In this document: in pieces, positions 18,401 through 26,670 of the stretch
How the letters are laid out: each line of letters starts with the position of its first letter
Numbering within the stretch: position 1 is the stretch's first letter
Assembly (NCBI GenBank): GCA_015655315.1
Contig: JAATFH010000124.1
Coordinates: 1 to 37,793, forward strand
Length of the DNA: 37,793 bases
Origin: Terriglobales bacterium
GTDB lineage: Bacteria; Acidobacteriota; Terriglobia; Terriglobales; Acidobacteriaceae
Reading direction: 5' to 3'
Program-made: the position numbers and the translations under genes
Notes under the pieces: generated by a model
Seen by the model: the letters and a program-made list of their open reading frames with translations, nothing else
The model's database searches: none
Told to the model about the DNA's origin: nothing

Positions 18401-18939
18401 GAAAATGTATTGCCGGTGACCCCAGGTGCCAGTGTCAGAAAGGCGTCATCTGCGCGCGGACCATTCGAAATCTGAACTGGGAGCTTGGCCAGGGTTTGCG
18501 CCGACAGCAACACGCTGCGGTCGCCCGTGTCCTCGGTGATCGCAATTGTATGCGCTTCAACCGTTACGGTTTGCGAAGCCTGGCCGGGCTTCAGCTGGAT
18601 GTTGATAACCGCACCCTGGCCGACGCCAACCTCTATGCCCTGCTGGACCGCCGTATTGAAACCGTCTCGATCCACCTTGACGTTGTACCTGCCTACCGGA
18701 AGATTGAAGACGGTGTAGCCTCCATCTTCTCGAGTGGTGAGCGTAGATATCTTGTTGGTCGCGGTATTGGTGACGGTAATGTTAGCTCCGGATATGACGG
18801 CTCCCGACGAGTCGGTTACTGTCCCTTGAATCGATCCTGTCGCGGTGCCCTGTGCGCGAGCGGAGCTCAACGCACAAAGCAAGAAGGCAAACAGACCGCA
18901 CATCAATAGAAGACTTTTAGCCTCACAGACGCTGCGCAT
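15472..18939 (-). CDS. Oar-like TonB-dependent receptor with carboxypeptidase-regulatory domain
   Basis: A 1155-residue outer-membrane protein. Residues 1-29 are a signal peptide ending SSARA. A carboxypeptidase-regulatory-like beta sandwich covers about 33-120 (GSIQGTVTDSSGAVISGANI). A plug domain follows (about 140-260, with DFYYDGIPYMNADGGG), then a large beta-barrel ending in the terminal aromatic residue (GGRVDF), the outer-membrane insertion signal. GGAGG is 8 bp upstream of the ATG. This receptor type is strongly expanded in Acidobacteriota and moves or senses large substrates such as glycans. It lies divergently to a secreted alpha-galactosidase and shares the regulon operator, so it is probably the uptake port for the glycan attacked by the GH2/GH36 enzymes. 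Confidence 0.93.
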   Translation of the reverse strand: MRSVCEAKSLLLMCGLFAFLLCALSSARAQGTATGSIQGTVTDSSGAVISGANITVTNTATNKISTLTTREDGGYTVFNLPVGRYNVKVDRDGFNTAVQQGIEVGVGQGAVINIQLKPGQASQTVTVEAHTIAITEDTGDRSVLLSAQTLAKLPVQISNGPRADDAFLTLAPGVTGNTFSARINGAPDFSQDFYYDGIPYMNADGGGRQEGITPPVDAIEEYAITTNAYSAEYGRSSGFLNFHIQSGTNRLHGGAWEYLRNNVFDSKGYFSPTAGTEKQHEFGFKVGGPVWIPKIYNGKDKTFFFFLMDWYKFRGGVSTSLTTLPTDRMKNGDFSELPFPIYDPATTRSDGAGGLTRDPFPNNMIPTSRLSATSAAYLGLMPSATLPGVVNNAVVSAPSAPINNTYWIVKMDHNISSKLVLHGSYYHNKGVTPTSPVFSGPLGTGNNFNSEAWEPRLTLDQNFSSNIYNQTGFSVQYTEGKRVFFPLVSADFNSPIATPGLPYPALAIQGMPTFGAGLDNNQNSGGCWPCIFFADNFKWQKGRHGLSFGTELRWEDERDAFAVNIGTYTFGNGTTSLPDSTNFGSLGYGFASFFLGTPNQASRTGVANNRLVRTGYRAFYVQDDFKVNPRLTINAGLRWDVGIPVTDPKDQFSTFDPTVSNPSAGNLPGSIVYTGQQGGSCIPEGGASLCKKQIADTYYGSWQPRIGFAYRLDTRTVLRGGYGMASLRGGASTLMGPDIAAGYLTGFQYQDTLISPDNGISPPVGLRPTWDVGLPPVGNAPPRTRDLANNQTIDYMQKIDGKNGYSMSWSLTVERELPARIALETSYVGSSNVRIGANLLNENQVPARYLSLGPVLNADINSPEAAAAGITPPYPGFTGTVQQALRPFPQFLTINAKTQTPGHSNYHSLQMRAQKDYSNGMTLLVSYTWSKSITDGLDQFSTFFAMPLDTAQRRRERQVLGANVNGGGGPHALSIAGSYELPVGPGKPYLNKGGIVGVFSGGWGVAGVASYNAGAPLPISGGSPNPIFNGQSRPNLVPNVTQKGKSSNFNPFTDYYVNSAAFSDAGAFALGNAPPTLPRLRSFALYNENISAIKRTKLYEGVNFELRADFFNAFNRVAFGVPDMNFSDVTSGGFGKIGSQANSPRVIQFGGRVDF

Positions 18940-19063
18940 AACTTACACCTCCAAACATTTTTCCAATCAATTCAACGCCGGCCAGCACTTACACTTAAAT
19001 CAATCTCAAATTGATTTGTTTATAGCGCGGATAAAGAACTCGCGGGAAGGCCATGAGAGGAGC

Positions 19064-19112
19064 TTCTAAGTTGATGGGTATATCACTGTCAAGGGAGTTC
19101 AATACCCTGAAC
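19064..19112 (-). promoter_or_regulatory. Promoter of the TonB-receptor unit with regulon operator
   Basis: On the minus strand the perfect operator GTTCAGGGTATTGAAC (19112-19097) is followed by 4 bp, TTGACA (19092-19087), a 17-bp spacer and TTAGAA (19069-19064). The receptor ATG is about 125 bp further on. Operator-to-promoter distance is the same as at rhaT and the dehydratase. Confidence 0.75.
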
Positions 19113-19259
19113 GAAAGCTTCCCCGCTCATCAAGGTTGAATGAGCTTGCAGCTTTAATTAAAGAGTTTCTTGCGCGTACCGAGCAGCCTGTTTTAAATGC
19201 AAAACAGCAGGGGGCGCTCACAGGCAGCCTGTCTCGCAAACTAGGCTCGAGGGATTTAT

Positions 19260-19302
19260 GTTCAGCCAGCAGAACGACGAATTGACCATCTTCCAGATGG
19301 TC
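19260..19302 (+). promoter_or_regulatory. Second operator copy and a perfect palindrome upstream of the GH36 gene
   Basis: GTTCAGCCAGCAGAAC (19260-19275) is one mismatch from the operator core. After 6 bp it is followed by TTGACC (19282-19287). A perfect 7-bp inverted repeat, GACCATC-TTCCA-GATGGTC (19284-19302), overlaps this -35 box and fills the spacer. No good -10 hexamer follows at 17 bp. The start codon at 19346 is 43 bp beyond the palindrome. The rest of 19113-19345 shows no other gene. Confidence 0.5.
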
Positions 19303-19345
19303 ATGTCTCGTTGAAGGGCACTCCTGGGCGGAGGCGGTTAATGCC

Positions 19346-21925
19346 ATGAAAGATGGGGAAGCCATTATCTCTGCGATCTCAATGCGTACTTCAAGAGACA
19401 GACGCACAAAATTTGCGATGCGTGCAGTTGTTGCTGCTTCGATTTTCGCTATAGCACTTCCTGCTGCTCATGGCGACTCGTCTGACGCGCGAAGCAGAGC
19501 GCAGCAGTGGATCAGTGCAAAGTTTGAGGGCAAGCAGACAAAGCTGGCGGAGGGATACCTTCTTCCTCAGCTTACGTCCGGCGTACTTGAGAAACGGGCG
19601 AGAAAGGGTTTTCCGCTGCAGATCGGGGGGCAAATCTACCAACGCGGCTTCCACGCTCCATCCACTGGAACGATTACGGTTCACGTGCCATCCGCAGCTT
19701 CATCATTCGATGCGGTAATCGGCGTCGACAGCAATGATCTCAGCTATTATTCGCCGGAAGGACGAGGACATGCCATCGTCACAGTCGAATCCAATGGCAA
19801 AGAACTGTTCCGATCGCAGCCCATGTCTGAAGGCCAGGATGGGATCCAGGTGCATGTGCCGTTGAAGAGGGTAGAAGAGTTTACCCTCCAGATCAAAGGC
19901 ACGAAGGAGGATGCTCCCTGGGACCAGGTCACCTTCGCGGATGCTGCTGTAACCTTGAGCGCCGGAAAGATTCTTCAGTTGGATGAGTTGCCGGTCGGCC
20001 CTTTGGCCGCGCAGGCGGATACCACTCTACCATTCTCATTCATCTACGCTGGCGTCTCTTCGCGGGAATTTCTGAAGAGCTGGAAGTTGACCAAAAGCTC
20101 TCGGCGTATCGACGAATTTCGGACCGAGCACACGCAGACCTACAAGGATCCGGCGACGGGATTGGAGCTGCGCGTTGTCGAGACGACATACCAGGACTTC
20201 CCCACGGTGGAGTGGGTTCTGTATTTCAAGAACGACAGCAGCAAAGCGTCTCCAATCATCGAAAATATCCAGGCACTCGATACTCGCTTTGAGCGAAATG
20301 GTGAAGGTGAATTCGTTCTGCATCACAGTAAGGGCGCTCCGGCTACGCGAAATGATTACGAGCCCTATGAAACTGCGATGCCACGAAACTTTGAACAGCG
20401 CCTCAGCGCCTTCGGCGGACGCCCGACCAACAAAGACCTTTCGTACTTCAATCTTGCCTGGCCAGAGGAAGGCGTTATTTTGTCCGTCGGATGGCCCGGT
20501 CAATGGGCAGCCGTCCTGAAGCGTGATACCCAAAACGGCATCCAGGTATCTGCCGGCCAGGAGCTCACACACTTCAGCCTGTTGCCGGGCGAGGAAGTCC
20601 GCACTCCGCTCATTGTTATGCAGTTCTGGAATGGTGATTGGCTCGATGCGCAGAATACCTGGCGGCACTGGATGCTGGCACACACCGTCCCGCGTCCAAA
20701 CGGAAAACTACCACCGCCGCAGATGGCTGGAAATACGTCGCGCGAATTTGTCGAAATGACAGAAGCCACGGACAAGGATGAAATTCAATTTCTCGATCTG
20801 TATAAGGCAGCCGGATTGAATCCGGACTATTTCTGGATGGATGCTGGATGGTATCCAAACAACGGATCGTGGGTAAACACGGGCACATGGGAAGTGGATA
20901 CAAAACGCTTTCCCCATGGACTCCGGGCTGTAAGCGATCATGCTCACGCCATTGGAATCAAGACGATTGTCTGGTTTGAGCCGGAACGAGTGACGAAGGG
21001 CAGCTGGCTTTATCGGAATCATCCAGAGTGGCTATTGAAGCCCCCACCAAATCCAGGGGATCAGCTCTACGAGAACGAGTGGAGACTATTTAATTTTAGT
21101 GACCCGGCCGCGCGTCAGTGGATGACGCAGCATGTAGATCAACTCATTACGGATCAGGGAATAGATTTATATCGGCAAGACTTTAACATGGATCCGCTTA
21201 ACTTCTGGCGCGCCAACGATGCACCAGACAGGCAAGGTATCACGGAGATACGTTATGTCACTGGCTATCTGGCCTATTGGGATGAGTTACGGCGGCGACA
21301 TCCTGGAATGCTGATTGACTCCTGTGCCAGCGGCGGACGCCGCAACGACATCGAGACACTTCGTCGTTCCGTGCCGCTCACTCGAAGCGACTATCTACTT
21401 GAACCCGCCGAGCCTATCAGCCAGCAGGCGCAAACATATGGTATGGCGTTGTGGATTCCATACTTCGGAACCGGTGTGAGTGGCACCGACGCTTACAAGT
21501 TTCGCAGCCAGATGACCCCCGCAATCGTTACCGGCTGGGATCTGCGCCGCAAAGACGTAGACGTGGCAACGATTCGCAACCTGGTTGAACAGTGGAGAGC
21601 CATTGCAGGAGATTACCTAGGCGATTTTTATCCGCTTACATCTTATTCGTTGGAGAAGGATGTCTGGGCCGCAATGCAATTCGGCCAACCGGATGCGACC
21701 CACGGTTTCATGGTGGCCTACCGTCGTTCGGGCAGCCCCTATGAGAAGGCTGTTTTCAAACTTCATGGATTGCAATCCGATAGCAGCTATGAAGTCGTTA
21801 ACGTCGACACGAAGGAAAAGCAGACAAGATCAGGGAGGGATTTGATGACCGTCGGCGTTGCTGTGGAGCTAAAGCAGGCGCCAGAGAGCGCGCTGATCAC
21901 CTATCACCTCCTCAACAGCAAATGA
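19346..21925 (+). CDS. Secreted GH36 alpha-galactosidase with N-terminal NPCBM domain
   Basis: An 859-residue protein. After an N-terminal lead, residues 25-44 form a Sec signal peptide (AVVAASIFAIALPAAHG). A galactose-binding-like NPCBM domain follows (about 92-215). The GH36 supersandwich and TIM barrel carry FWMDAGWY, WFEPERV, the nucleophile D612 (YRQDFNMD) and the acid/base D682 (LTRSDY), 70 residues apart, with CASGGRRNDIET between. ATG 19346 has GGAGG 11 bp upstream; ATG 19418 at the signal peptide is an alternative. It probably removes terminal alpha-galactose outside the cytoplasm. It is followed by a kinase and an aldolase, which suggests one operon from polymer to central metabolism. 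Confidence 0.9.
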   Translation: MKDGEAIISAISMRTSRDRRTKFAMRAVVAASIFAIALPAAHGDSSDARSRAQQWISAKFEGKQTKLAEGYLLPQLTSGVLEKRARKGFPLQIGGQIYQRGFHAPSTGTITVHVPSAASSFDAVIGVDSNDLSYYSPEGRGHAIVTVESNGKELFRSQPMSEGQDGIQVHVPLKRVEEFTLQIKGTKEDAPWDQVTFADAAVTLSAGKILQLDELPVGPLAAQADTTLPFSFIYAGVSSREFLKSWKLTKSSRRIDEFRTEHTQTYKDPATGLELRVVETTYQDFPTVEWVLYFKNDSSKASPIIENIQALDTRFERNGEGEFVLHHSKGAPATRNDYEPYETAMPRNFEQRLSAFGGRPTNKDLSYFNLAWPEEGVILSVGWPGQWAAVLKRDTQNGIQVSAGQELTHFSLLPGEEVRTPLIVMQFWNGDWLDAQNTWRHWMLAHTVPRPNGKLPPPQMAGNTSREFVEMTEATDKDEIQFLDLYKAAGLNPDYFWMDAGWYPNNGSWVNTGTWEVDTKRFPHGLRAVSDHAHAIGIKTIVWFEPERVTKGSWLYRNHPEWLLKPPPNPGDQLYENEWRLFNFSDPAARQWMTQHVDQLITDQGIDLYRQDFNMDPLNFWRANDAPDRQGITEIRYVTGYLAYWDELRRRHPGMLIDSCASGGRRNDIETLRRSVPLTRSDYLLEPAEPISQQAQTYGMALWIPYFGTGVSGTDAYKFRSQMTPAIVTGWDLRRKDVDVATIRNLVEQWRAIAGDYLGDFYPLTSYSLEKDVWAAMQFGQPDATHGFMVAYRRSGSPYEKAVFKLHGLQSDSSYEVVNVDTKEKQTRSGRDLMTVGVAVELKQAPESALITYHLLNSK

Positions 21926-21967
21926 CAGACTGCTTCACACCAGATACTCACGCGATTGGAGAAGCCG

Positions 21968-23350
21968 TTGTCGTTGATCGGGATCGATATAGGCACGTCG
22001 TACATCAAGGGCGCAATCCTTGATTTGAAGACGTGTCGCTATGAACATGTACTCAGAATCCCTTTTCCTGATCCCCTTCCCCTGAAGGATACCTTTCGTT
22101 GCGAGTTCGATGCCCAGGGAATTCTGAACGAAGTCAGCTACATGACTTGTCAGCTCGCAAACCTCGACCCGGCCTGCGACGGCATTGTGATGTGTACGCA
22201 AATGGCATCGATGATCCTGACAGACGAAGCCGGAAAAACTGTATCGAATTGCATCGGATGGCGCGACCAGAGAGCGTCAATGCCTCATCCTTCAAAGAAG
22301 GGCTCCTATCACGACGTTATTAAGAGTCGCATCACGACTGAGCAGCGTGCAGAGCTGGGAAATGAATTGCCCGTGGGCGCTCCTGCGTGCTTTCTATTTT
22401 GGATGAAAGAGAACGGTCAATTGAAATCAAATGTCATACCGGTAACTTTGGCTGATTTCATCTTGGCCAATCTTTGTAAAACTCGGCCCACGGTGGATCC
22501 TACAAACGCACTGTCGTATGGCCTGTTGAACCTCGATACATTGCAGTGGCACCAGGACGTCATTCAGCAGCTCGGCCTCGGCGAGGTACGCTGGCCTGCC
22601 ATCGTAAGCGACGGGCAGGTGGTGGGGCGAATGAGGCTCGGTGGCCGCGATATTCCTTGCTATGCGCCCGTCGGGGATTATCAATGTGCACTGGCTGGAG
22701 CGATGGTGAAAACAAATGAACTATCGCTCAATATTTCAACTGGCTCCCAAGTCAGCAGAATCACAAATCATCTCGAAAAGGGCGACTACCAGTCCAGACC
22801 GTTCTTTGAAAAGCAGTTTGTCAACACGCTCTCTCATCTTCCCGCAGGCCGCGCGCTTAATATCCTTGTCGACCTGCTGACGGAGATTGAACGTCAGACG
22901 CACGGCACGGTTCAAGATCCCTGGAACTACATTGCAGAAGCCGCTTCGGATGCTGATGACAGCGATCTCGGCGTCACGACTACCTTCTTTCAAGGACCGT
23001 GCGGAAGCCGGGGAAACATCTCTAATATCGGCGAGCGAAATTTAACTGTTGGGACACTGTTCCGCGCTGCATTCATGAATATGACCGAAAACTATTATGC
23101 ATGCGCACTTAGGATATGGCCCGATTGTTCCTGGGAAAACCTGGTTGTTTCAGGCGGCCTTGGCCGCAAGCTCCTTCTGCTGCGCCAGATGATCAAGCAT
23201 CGCTTCCAATCTGAGATTCGTCTTTGCCAGGTGGAAGAGGACACGTTGCTGGGGTTGATGATTTTGGGGATGGTCTTCAGCGGTGATGCTCGATCGCTTC
23301 AGGCGGCCATGCAGAAGGTCTTAAAGCTCAGCAACATCGATATCGAATAA
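21968..23350 (+). CDS. FGGY-family carbohydrate kinase (sedoheptulokinase-like)
   Basis: About 460 residues. No in-frame ATG is available at the N-terminus; TTG 21968 has GGAGA 5 bp upstream, with TTG 21956 or 21974 as alternatives. The first ATPase lobe begins LIGIDIGTSYIKGAIL; CIGWRDQR (about 96-103), GDYQCALAGA and NISTGSQVSR (about 235-260) follow, and SGGLGRKLLLLRQ is the second-lobe phosphate-binding loop. The GDxQCALxGA and STGxQVS segments resemble sedoheptulokinases more than xylulo- or rhamnulokinases. It would phosphorylate a ketose or keto-acid. Lying between an alpha-galactosidase and a KDPG-type aldolase, it could make the phosphorylated substrate for that aldolase, although classical 2-keto-3-deoxygalactonate kinases are not FGGY proteins. 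Confidence 0.83.
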   Translation: MSLIGIDIGTSYIKGAILDLKTCRYEHVLRIPFPDPLPLKDTFRCEFDAQGILNEVSYMTCQLANLDPACDGIVMCTQMASMILTDEAGKTVSNCIGWRDQRASMPHPSKKGSYHDVIKSRITTEQRAELGNELPVGAPACFLFWMKENGQLKSNVIPVTLADFILANLCKTRPTVDPTNALSYGLLNLDTLQWHQDVIQQLGLGEVRWPAIVSDGQVVGRMRLGGRDIPCYAPVGDYQCALAGAMVKTNELSLNISTGSQVSRITNHLEKGDYQSRPFFEKQFVNTLSHLPAGRALNILVDLLTEIERQTHGTVQDPWNYIAEAASDADDSDLGVTTTFFQGPCGSRGNISNIGERNLTVGTLFRAAFMNMTENYYACALRIWPDCSWENLVVSGGLGRKLLLLRQMIKHRFQSEIRLCQVEEDTLLGLMILGMVFSGDARSLQAAMQKVLKLSNIDIE

Positions 23351-23370
23351 ATTTACGGAGAAGCAAGAAA

Positions 23371-24036
23371 ATGCAGGTAAAGACGATACAGCGGCAGACG
23401 AAAGACGATGTTTTATCCGCGATCCGAAAGTATCGGCTCGTACCGGTGGTTCGCGTTGCATCCCGCGAACAAGCTCTCTGCGCCGCCGAAGGCATTGTAA
23501 GGGCAACGTTTCCGCTGATCGAGATCACGATGACCGTTCCTGGCGCTATCGACATTATCGCGGAGATGTCAGCACGCTATGCGGACCAGTTAATCGTGGG
23601 CGCTGGGACTGTGCTCGAAGCTGCAACCTGCGAGTCTGCGTTGCGTGCCGGTGCTGGCTTCATCGTAAGTCCGTCCTTCGATGCTGCGGTGATTCGTATT
23701 GCAAATGATCACAACACTGTCTGTATCGCAGGCGCTCTCACCGCGACTGAGATCGTCGCAGCCCGGCGAGCCGGAGCCGATATGGTGAAGGTATTTCCCT
23801 GCGGCCTGGTTGGCGGTCCACGTTATATCCGTGCGCTGAAAGGGCCGCTTCCTGACATCCAGCTGATTCCGTCTTCGGGCGTAAACCTGGAGACAGCCGC
23901 CGAATTTCTTGAAGCCGGGTCGACTGCTGTGGCTATTGGTGAGCCTATCTTTCAGAAACGCGCCCTCGAAGCAGGCGATTCAGAGGCAATTAGCAAAAAC
24001 ACGGTCCGCTTCATTGAGATATGCACTGCGGTATAA
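23371..24036 (+). CDS. KDPG/KDPGal-type class I aldolase
   Basis: A 221-residue (beta/alpha)8 aldolase of the Eda/DgoA family, normal length. The Schiff-base lysine is K140 in ADMVKVFPC and the catalytic glutamate is E51 in LIEITMTV; R28 (VVRV) and GAGTVL (77-82) are also conserved. The usual PGxxTPTE loop reads AGALTATE here, lacking the proline. GGAGAAG precedes the ATG. It splits a 2-keto-3-deoxy-6-phospho sugar acid into pyruvate and glyceraldehyde 3-phosphate. It follows the FGGY kinase by 20 bp and is convergent with the second GH36 gene, 10 bp away. Preference for gluconate- or galactonate-derived substrate is not readable. Confidence 0.9.
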   Translation: MQVKTIQRQTKDDVLSAIRKYRLVPVVRVASREQALCAAEGIVRATFPLIEITMTVPGAIDIIAEMSARYADQLIVGAGTVLEAATCESALRAGAGFIVSPSFDAAVIRIANDHNTVCIAGALTATEIVAARRAGADMVKVFPCGLVGGPRYIRALKGPLPDIQLIPSSGVNLETAAEFLEAGSTAVAIGEPIFQKRALEAGDSEAISKNTVRFIEICTAV

Positions 24037-24046
24037 GAGCCGCTTC

Positions 24047-26356
24047 TTATGCCGCTTCGAAGATAAGCAGCTCCGACGTGAGCGCACCCTCCAGCCGTAC
24101 CAGGATGCCTTGTTCCATCAATGTGAATGCATCAACTGTAGTCGATCTACCTGAATTATCGAATGTCACCTTATAGCGCTTGGAGACATCCAGACCACGC
24201 GGATGAAGGCGATATTCCGGCTGCTCCGGCATCGAAAGTTGGAACAATGCGCAGATTGAACGGTCCTGTTCTGGCGATCCCATCTCCAGAACACCCCAGC
24301 CGTGAGGCTCCAATCCACTTACCGTTGGCGTGTGGTGGTAGATGCGGCTCGTGCTGATGATGGAACGTACAACGCTCTTATAAACGTCGATCCAGTGCTT
24401 CATGCGTTGTATAAATATTGGATTCACCTGCGCGCCGATGGGGTACAAGAAGCCAAACTTCGGCTCCATAAAGAGCAGCAGGCGTGACTGAAAATCGAAG
24501 TCAGCAGACGTCTGGCCATCCTGTCCTCCCAACAAACGGTCAACATACTCCGGGGGCAGCGCCATCGTCATCCCATTCGTGATCATGAAAGAGCGCGGAG
24601 CAATTTGCCAGTCGGTAACGTCCGTGTGGTTGAAGCGCCTAACCATACCAATATCCGTACGCGCGCCACCGCCGGCACAGTTTTCGAAAATCACCTTTGG
24701 AAATCGAGCGCGTAACCGATCGTAGACTCCGTAAACCGTCTCGTAATATCGCCAGTACCCGTTCTCCACGAAACCATCATGAACACTCCGGATTCCCCTT
24801 CCAGGATCGGTGTTGTAATCCAGCCGGAAGAAGTCCAGCTCATTTTCTTCGATAACACGGACGATCTGAGACTCCATCCACTTCGCAGCGTCCGGATTTG
24901 TTAGATCGAGCAGTCCACCCATCTCCCGCTTGCCGTCGTAATTCATCGCCAGCCAGTCAGGATGCTCTTTCGCCACACGACTGGAGGCTCCTACACGTTC
25001 TGCATCCATCCACAATCCCCATAACATTCCTCCCGCGTGCGCGCGATCACGGAATGGCTTGAGCCCTTGGGGAAAGCGTTGACGGCTTACATCCCAGTCG
25101 CCTACCGTCTTCCACCAGTCACCCCCAGGAGCTGCATACCAGCTTGCATCGATAAAGAACACCTCTGCACCTACCTCGATGGCTACGTCGATGGCGTGAT
25201 TTACCTGTTCGGTCGTAATTTCGATTTCCGGACCGATACCCGATTCAATCCAGCTCCTGCGTCCTCGTGCAGGAGCCATGAAAACGCTGCGTCGCAGATG
25301 CGTGTGCATCGATTGAACGGCGGCGTCCAGGTTGCCATACACCATTCCGAGATGAACCTCCGGCGTGCTTACCGTCTCTTTTGCCGCAATCACACGGAGC
25401 GGCGCAAGTGCGCTGGGGCCGACCGCAAATGTGAGCGCAGCCGCTTCACCATCCTTACCACTCTCAGGATTGAGGTCAAAGTCAAAGGCGTATCCTCCGG
25501 TCCACGCTATCTGCCCGATAAAGAATTCTCCCGTCACGTTATTGCGGAGCATGAAAATCGGATGCCGCCACTGGTCTCGCATATAGCGGCCATCGATCCG
25601 ATATCCCGCCTTCGGCATTTCATGCCACTGGAAGTCACCTTCTTCGCCCCATCGAGTGTTCTCGAAATAGCCGAGGGAATATAGAGGTAGATTGGTACCG
25701 CTCAAGCTTGATCGCCAGCGATCATTCTTCCGTAGCACACCGCTCCATGAGCAAACCGAGGCCAATGCTGCCGGCTGTGAGGCTGTGTTTGTGACTTCCA
25801 ACCAACGGGTGATAATTGGCGTTCCGTCAAGCTTGGTATGTACCTTAACTGTGACCGGACGGACAGTATGGATCAGCGTCACGGTGACTTGGGTAAAACC
25901 GTCTGCAGTAGTAGTCTTCTCCATGCCACCCCATTTCCAGTCCGTGGCTAAGGACTGGCCATCGATCTCCAGCCGAAACACTTCCGGCGCACGGTACTCG
26001 TCGGGATTGAGCCGGCCATCATAAAAGTTAATAAAGCCGGCGTCATTCCATCCCCTACCCACAAGCTGGCCATTTATGAATGACTCTTCGTACACAACCC
26101 AGTTTGTGCGATAGCTTATCGTGGGAGCATCTCCCTCCACGAGAAGCACATCCGACCACGTTGAATCTGCAGCGGCCTGTGGTCCTCTGATCGTCTGTGG
26201 CGCTGTCTGATGTTTGCGGACGACGTCCTGTGCCATCGGCATCGCGTTTGGAACCGCCAACGGAGAGGTCGCGCAAAGGGCTTCACGGCCTACCAATAGA
26301 CCTGCGTAGCTTGCGAGCAAAACTTTTCCTGCGTCTCTTCTTGAGAGATTCGCCAT
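24047..26356 (-). CDS. Tat-exported GH36-family alpha-galactosidase-like hydrolase
   Basis: A 769-residue protein with a twin-arginine signal (SRRDAGKVLLASYAGLLVG). The N-terminal beta-supersandwich reaches about residue 340; the TIM barrel has FFIDASWY, WMDAERV, nucleophile D513 (FRLDYNTD) and, 66 residues on, acid/base D579 (NHTDVTD), with ENCAGGGARTDIG between. It is related to the 19346 enzyme only in these motifs and lacks the NPCBM domain, so it is not a recent duplicate. AAGGAG is 7 bp before the ATG. It is probably an alpha-galactosidase or a GH36 relative of different specificity. It lies downstream of the IclR gene but has its own operator and promoter. Confidence 0.86.
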   Translation of the reverse strand: MANLSRRDAGKVLLASYAGLLVGREALCATSPLAVPNAMPMAQDVVRKHQTAPQTIRGPQAAADSTWSDVLLVEGDAPTISYRTNWVVYEESFINGQLVGRGWNDAGFINFYDGRLNPDEYRAPEVFRLEIDGQSLATDWKWGGMEKTTTADGFTQVTVTLIHTVRPVTVKVHTKLDGTPIITRWLEVTNTASQPAALASVCSWSGVLRKNDRWRSSLSGTNLPLYSLGYFENTRWGEEGDFQWHEMPKAGYRIDGRYMRDQWRHPIFMLRNNVTGEFFIGQIAWTGGYAFDFDLNPESGKDGEAAALTFAVGPSALAPLRVIAAKETVSTPEVHLGMVYGNLDAAVQSMHTHLRRSVFMAPARGRRSWIESGIGPEIEITTEQVNHAIDVAIEVGAEVFFIDASWYAAPGGDWWKTVGDWDVSRQRFPQGLKPFRDRAHAGGMLWGLWMDAERVGASSRVAKEHPDWLAMNYDGKREMGGLLDLTNPDAAKWMESQIVRVIEENELDFFRLDYNTDPGRGIRSVHDGFVENGYWRYYETVYGVYDRLRARFPKVIFENCAGGGARTDIGMVRRFNHTDVTDWQIAPRSFMITNGMTMALPPEYVDRLLGGQDGQTSADFDFQSRLLLFMEPKFGFLYPIGAQVNPIFIQRMKHWIDVYKSVVRSIISTSRIYHHTPTVSGLEPHGWGVLEMGSPEQDRSICALFQLSMPEQPEYRLHPRGLDVSKRYKVTFDNSGRSTTVDAFTLMEQGILVRLEGALTSELLIFEAA

Positions 26357-26561
26357 ATCACGCTCCTTGAATATTCTGGATTTTCGTTACGAATGACGCA
26401 GATCGATCATAGAGTTGGACGCGTGCGTTTTTACAAGATCGAAAGCAACCGACGCAATTTACGCACACTTTGTTCGGAACTGTGTCTATTGAGACATCGC
26501 TTTTGGCAAACAGGTTGTCGTACATAAAATAGCAAAGGCCGCTTGCACCCTATGCGCCGAA

Positions 26562-26612
26562 GTTTTATTCAGCCGGAACTCTATCGTCAAGCCACAGTTC
26601 AAGGTATAGAAC
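26562..26612 (-). promoter_or_regulatory. Promoter of the second GH36 gene with regulon operator
   Basis: On the minus strand the operator variant GTTCTATACCTTGAAC (26612-26597) is followed by 6 bp, TTGACG (26590-26585), a 17-bp spacer and TAAAAC (26567-26562). The ATG is about 205 bp away, giving a long leader. The spacing is 6 bp rather than 4 bp. Otherwise 26357-26670 shows no gene or repeat. Confidence 0.55.
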
Positions 26613-26670
26613 ATAAGGGTTGTCATCGTGAACCGGAGTGCAGAATGATCAGCTGTTCACTTCTTTGTAT

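Noticed and set aside
26568-26580. GTTCCGGCTGAAT (minus strand) as another regulon operator
   Set aside because: Only 13 bp long with wrong half-site spacing; it falls in the promoter spacer and is likely chance.
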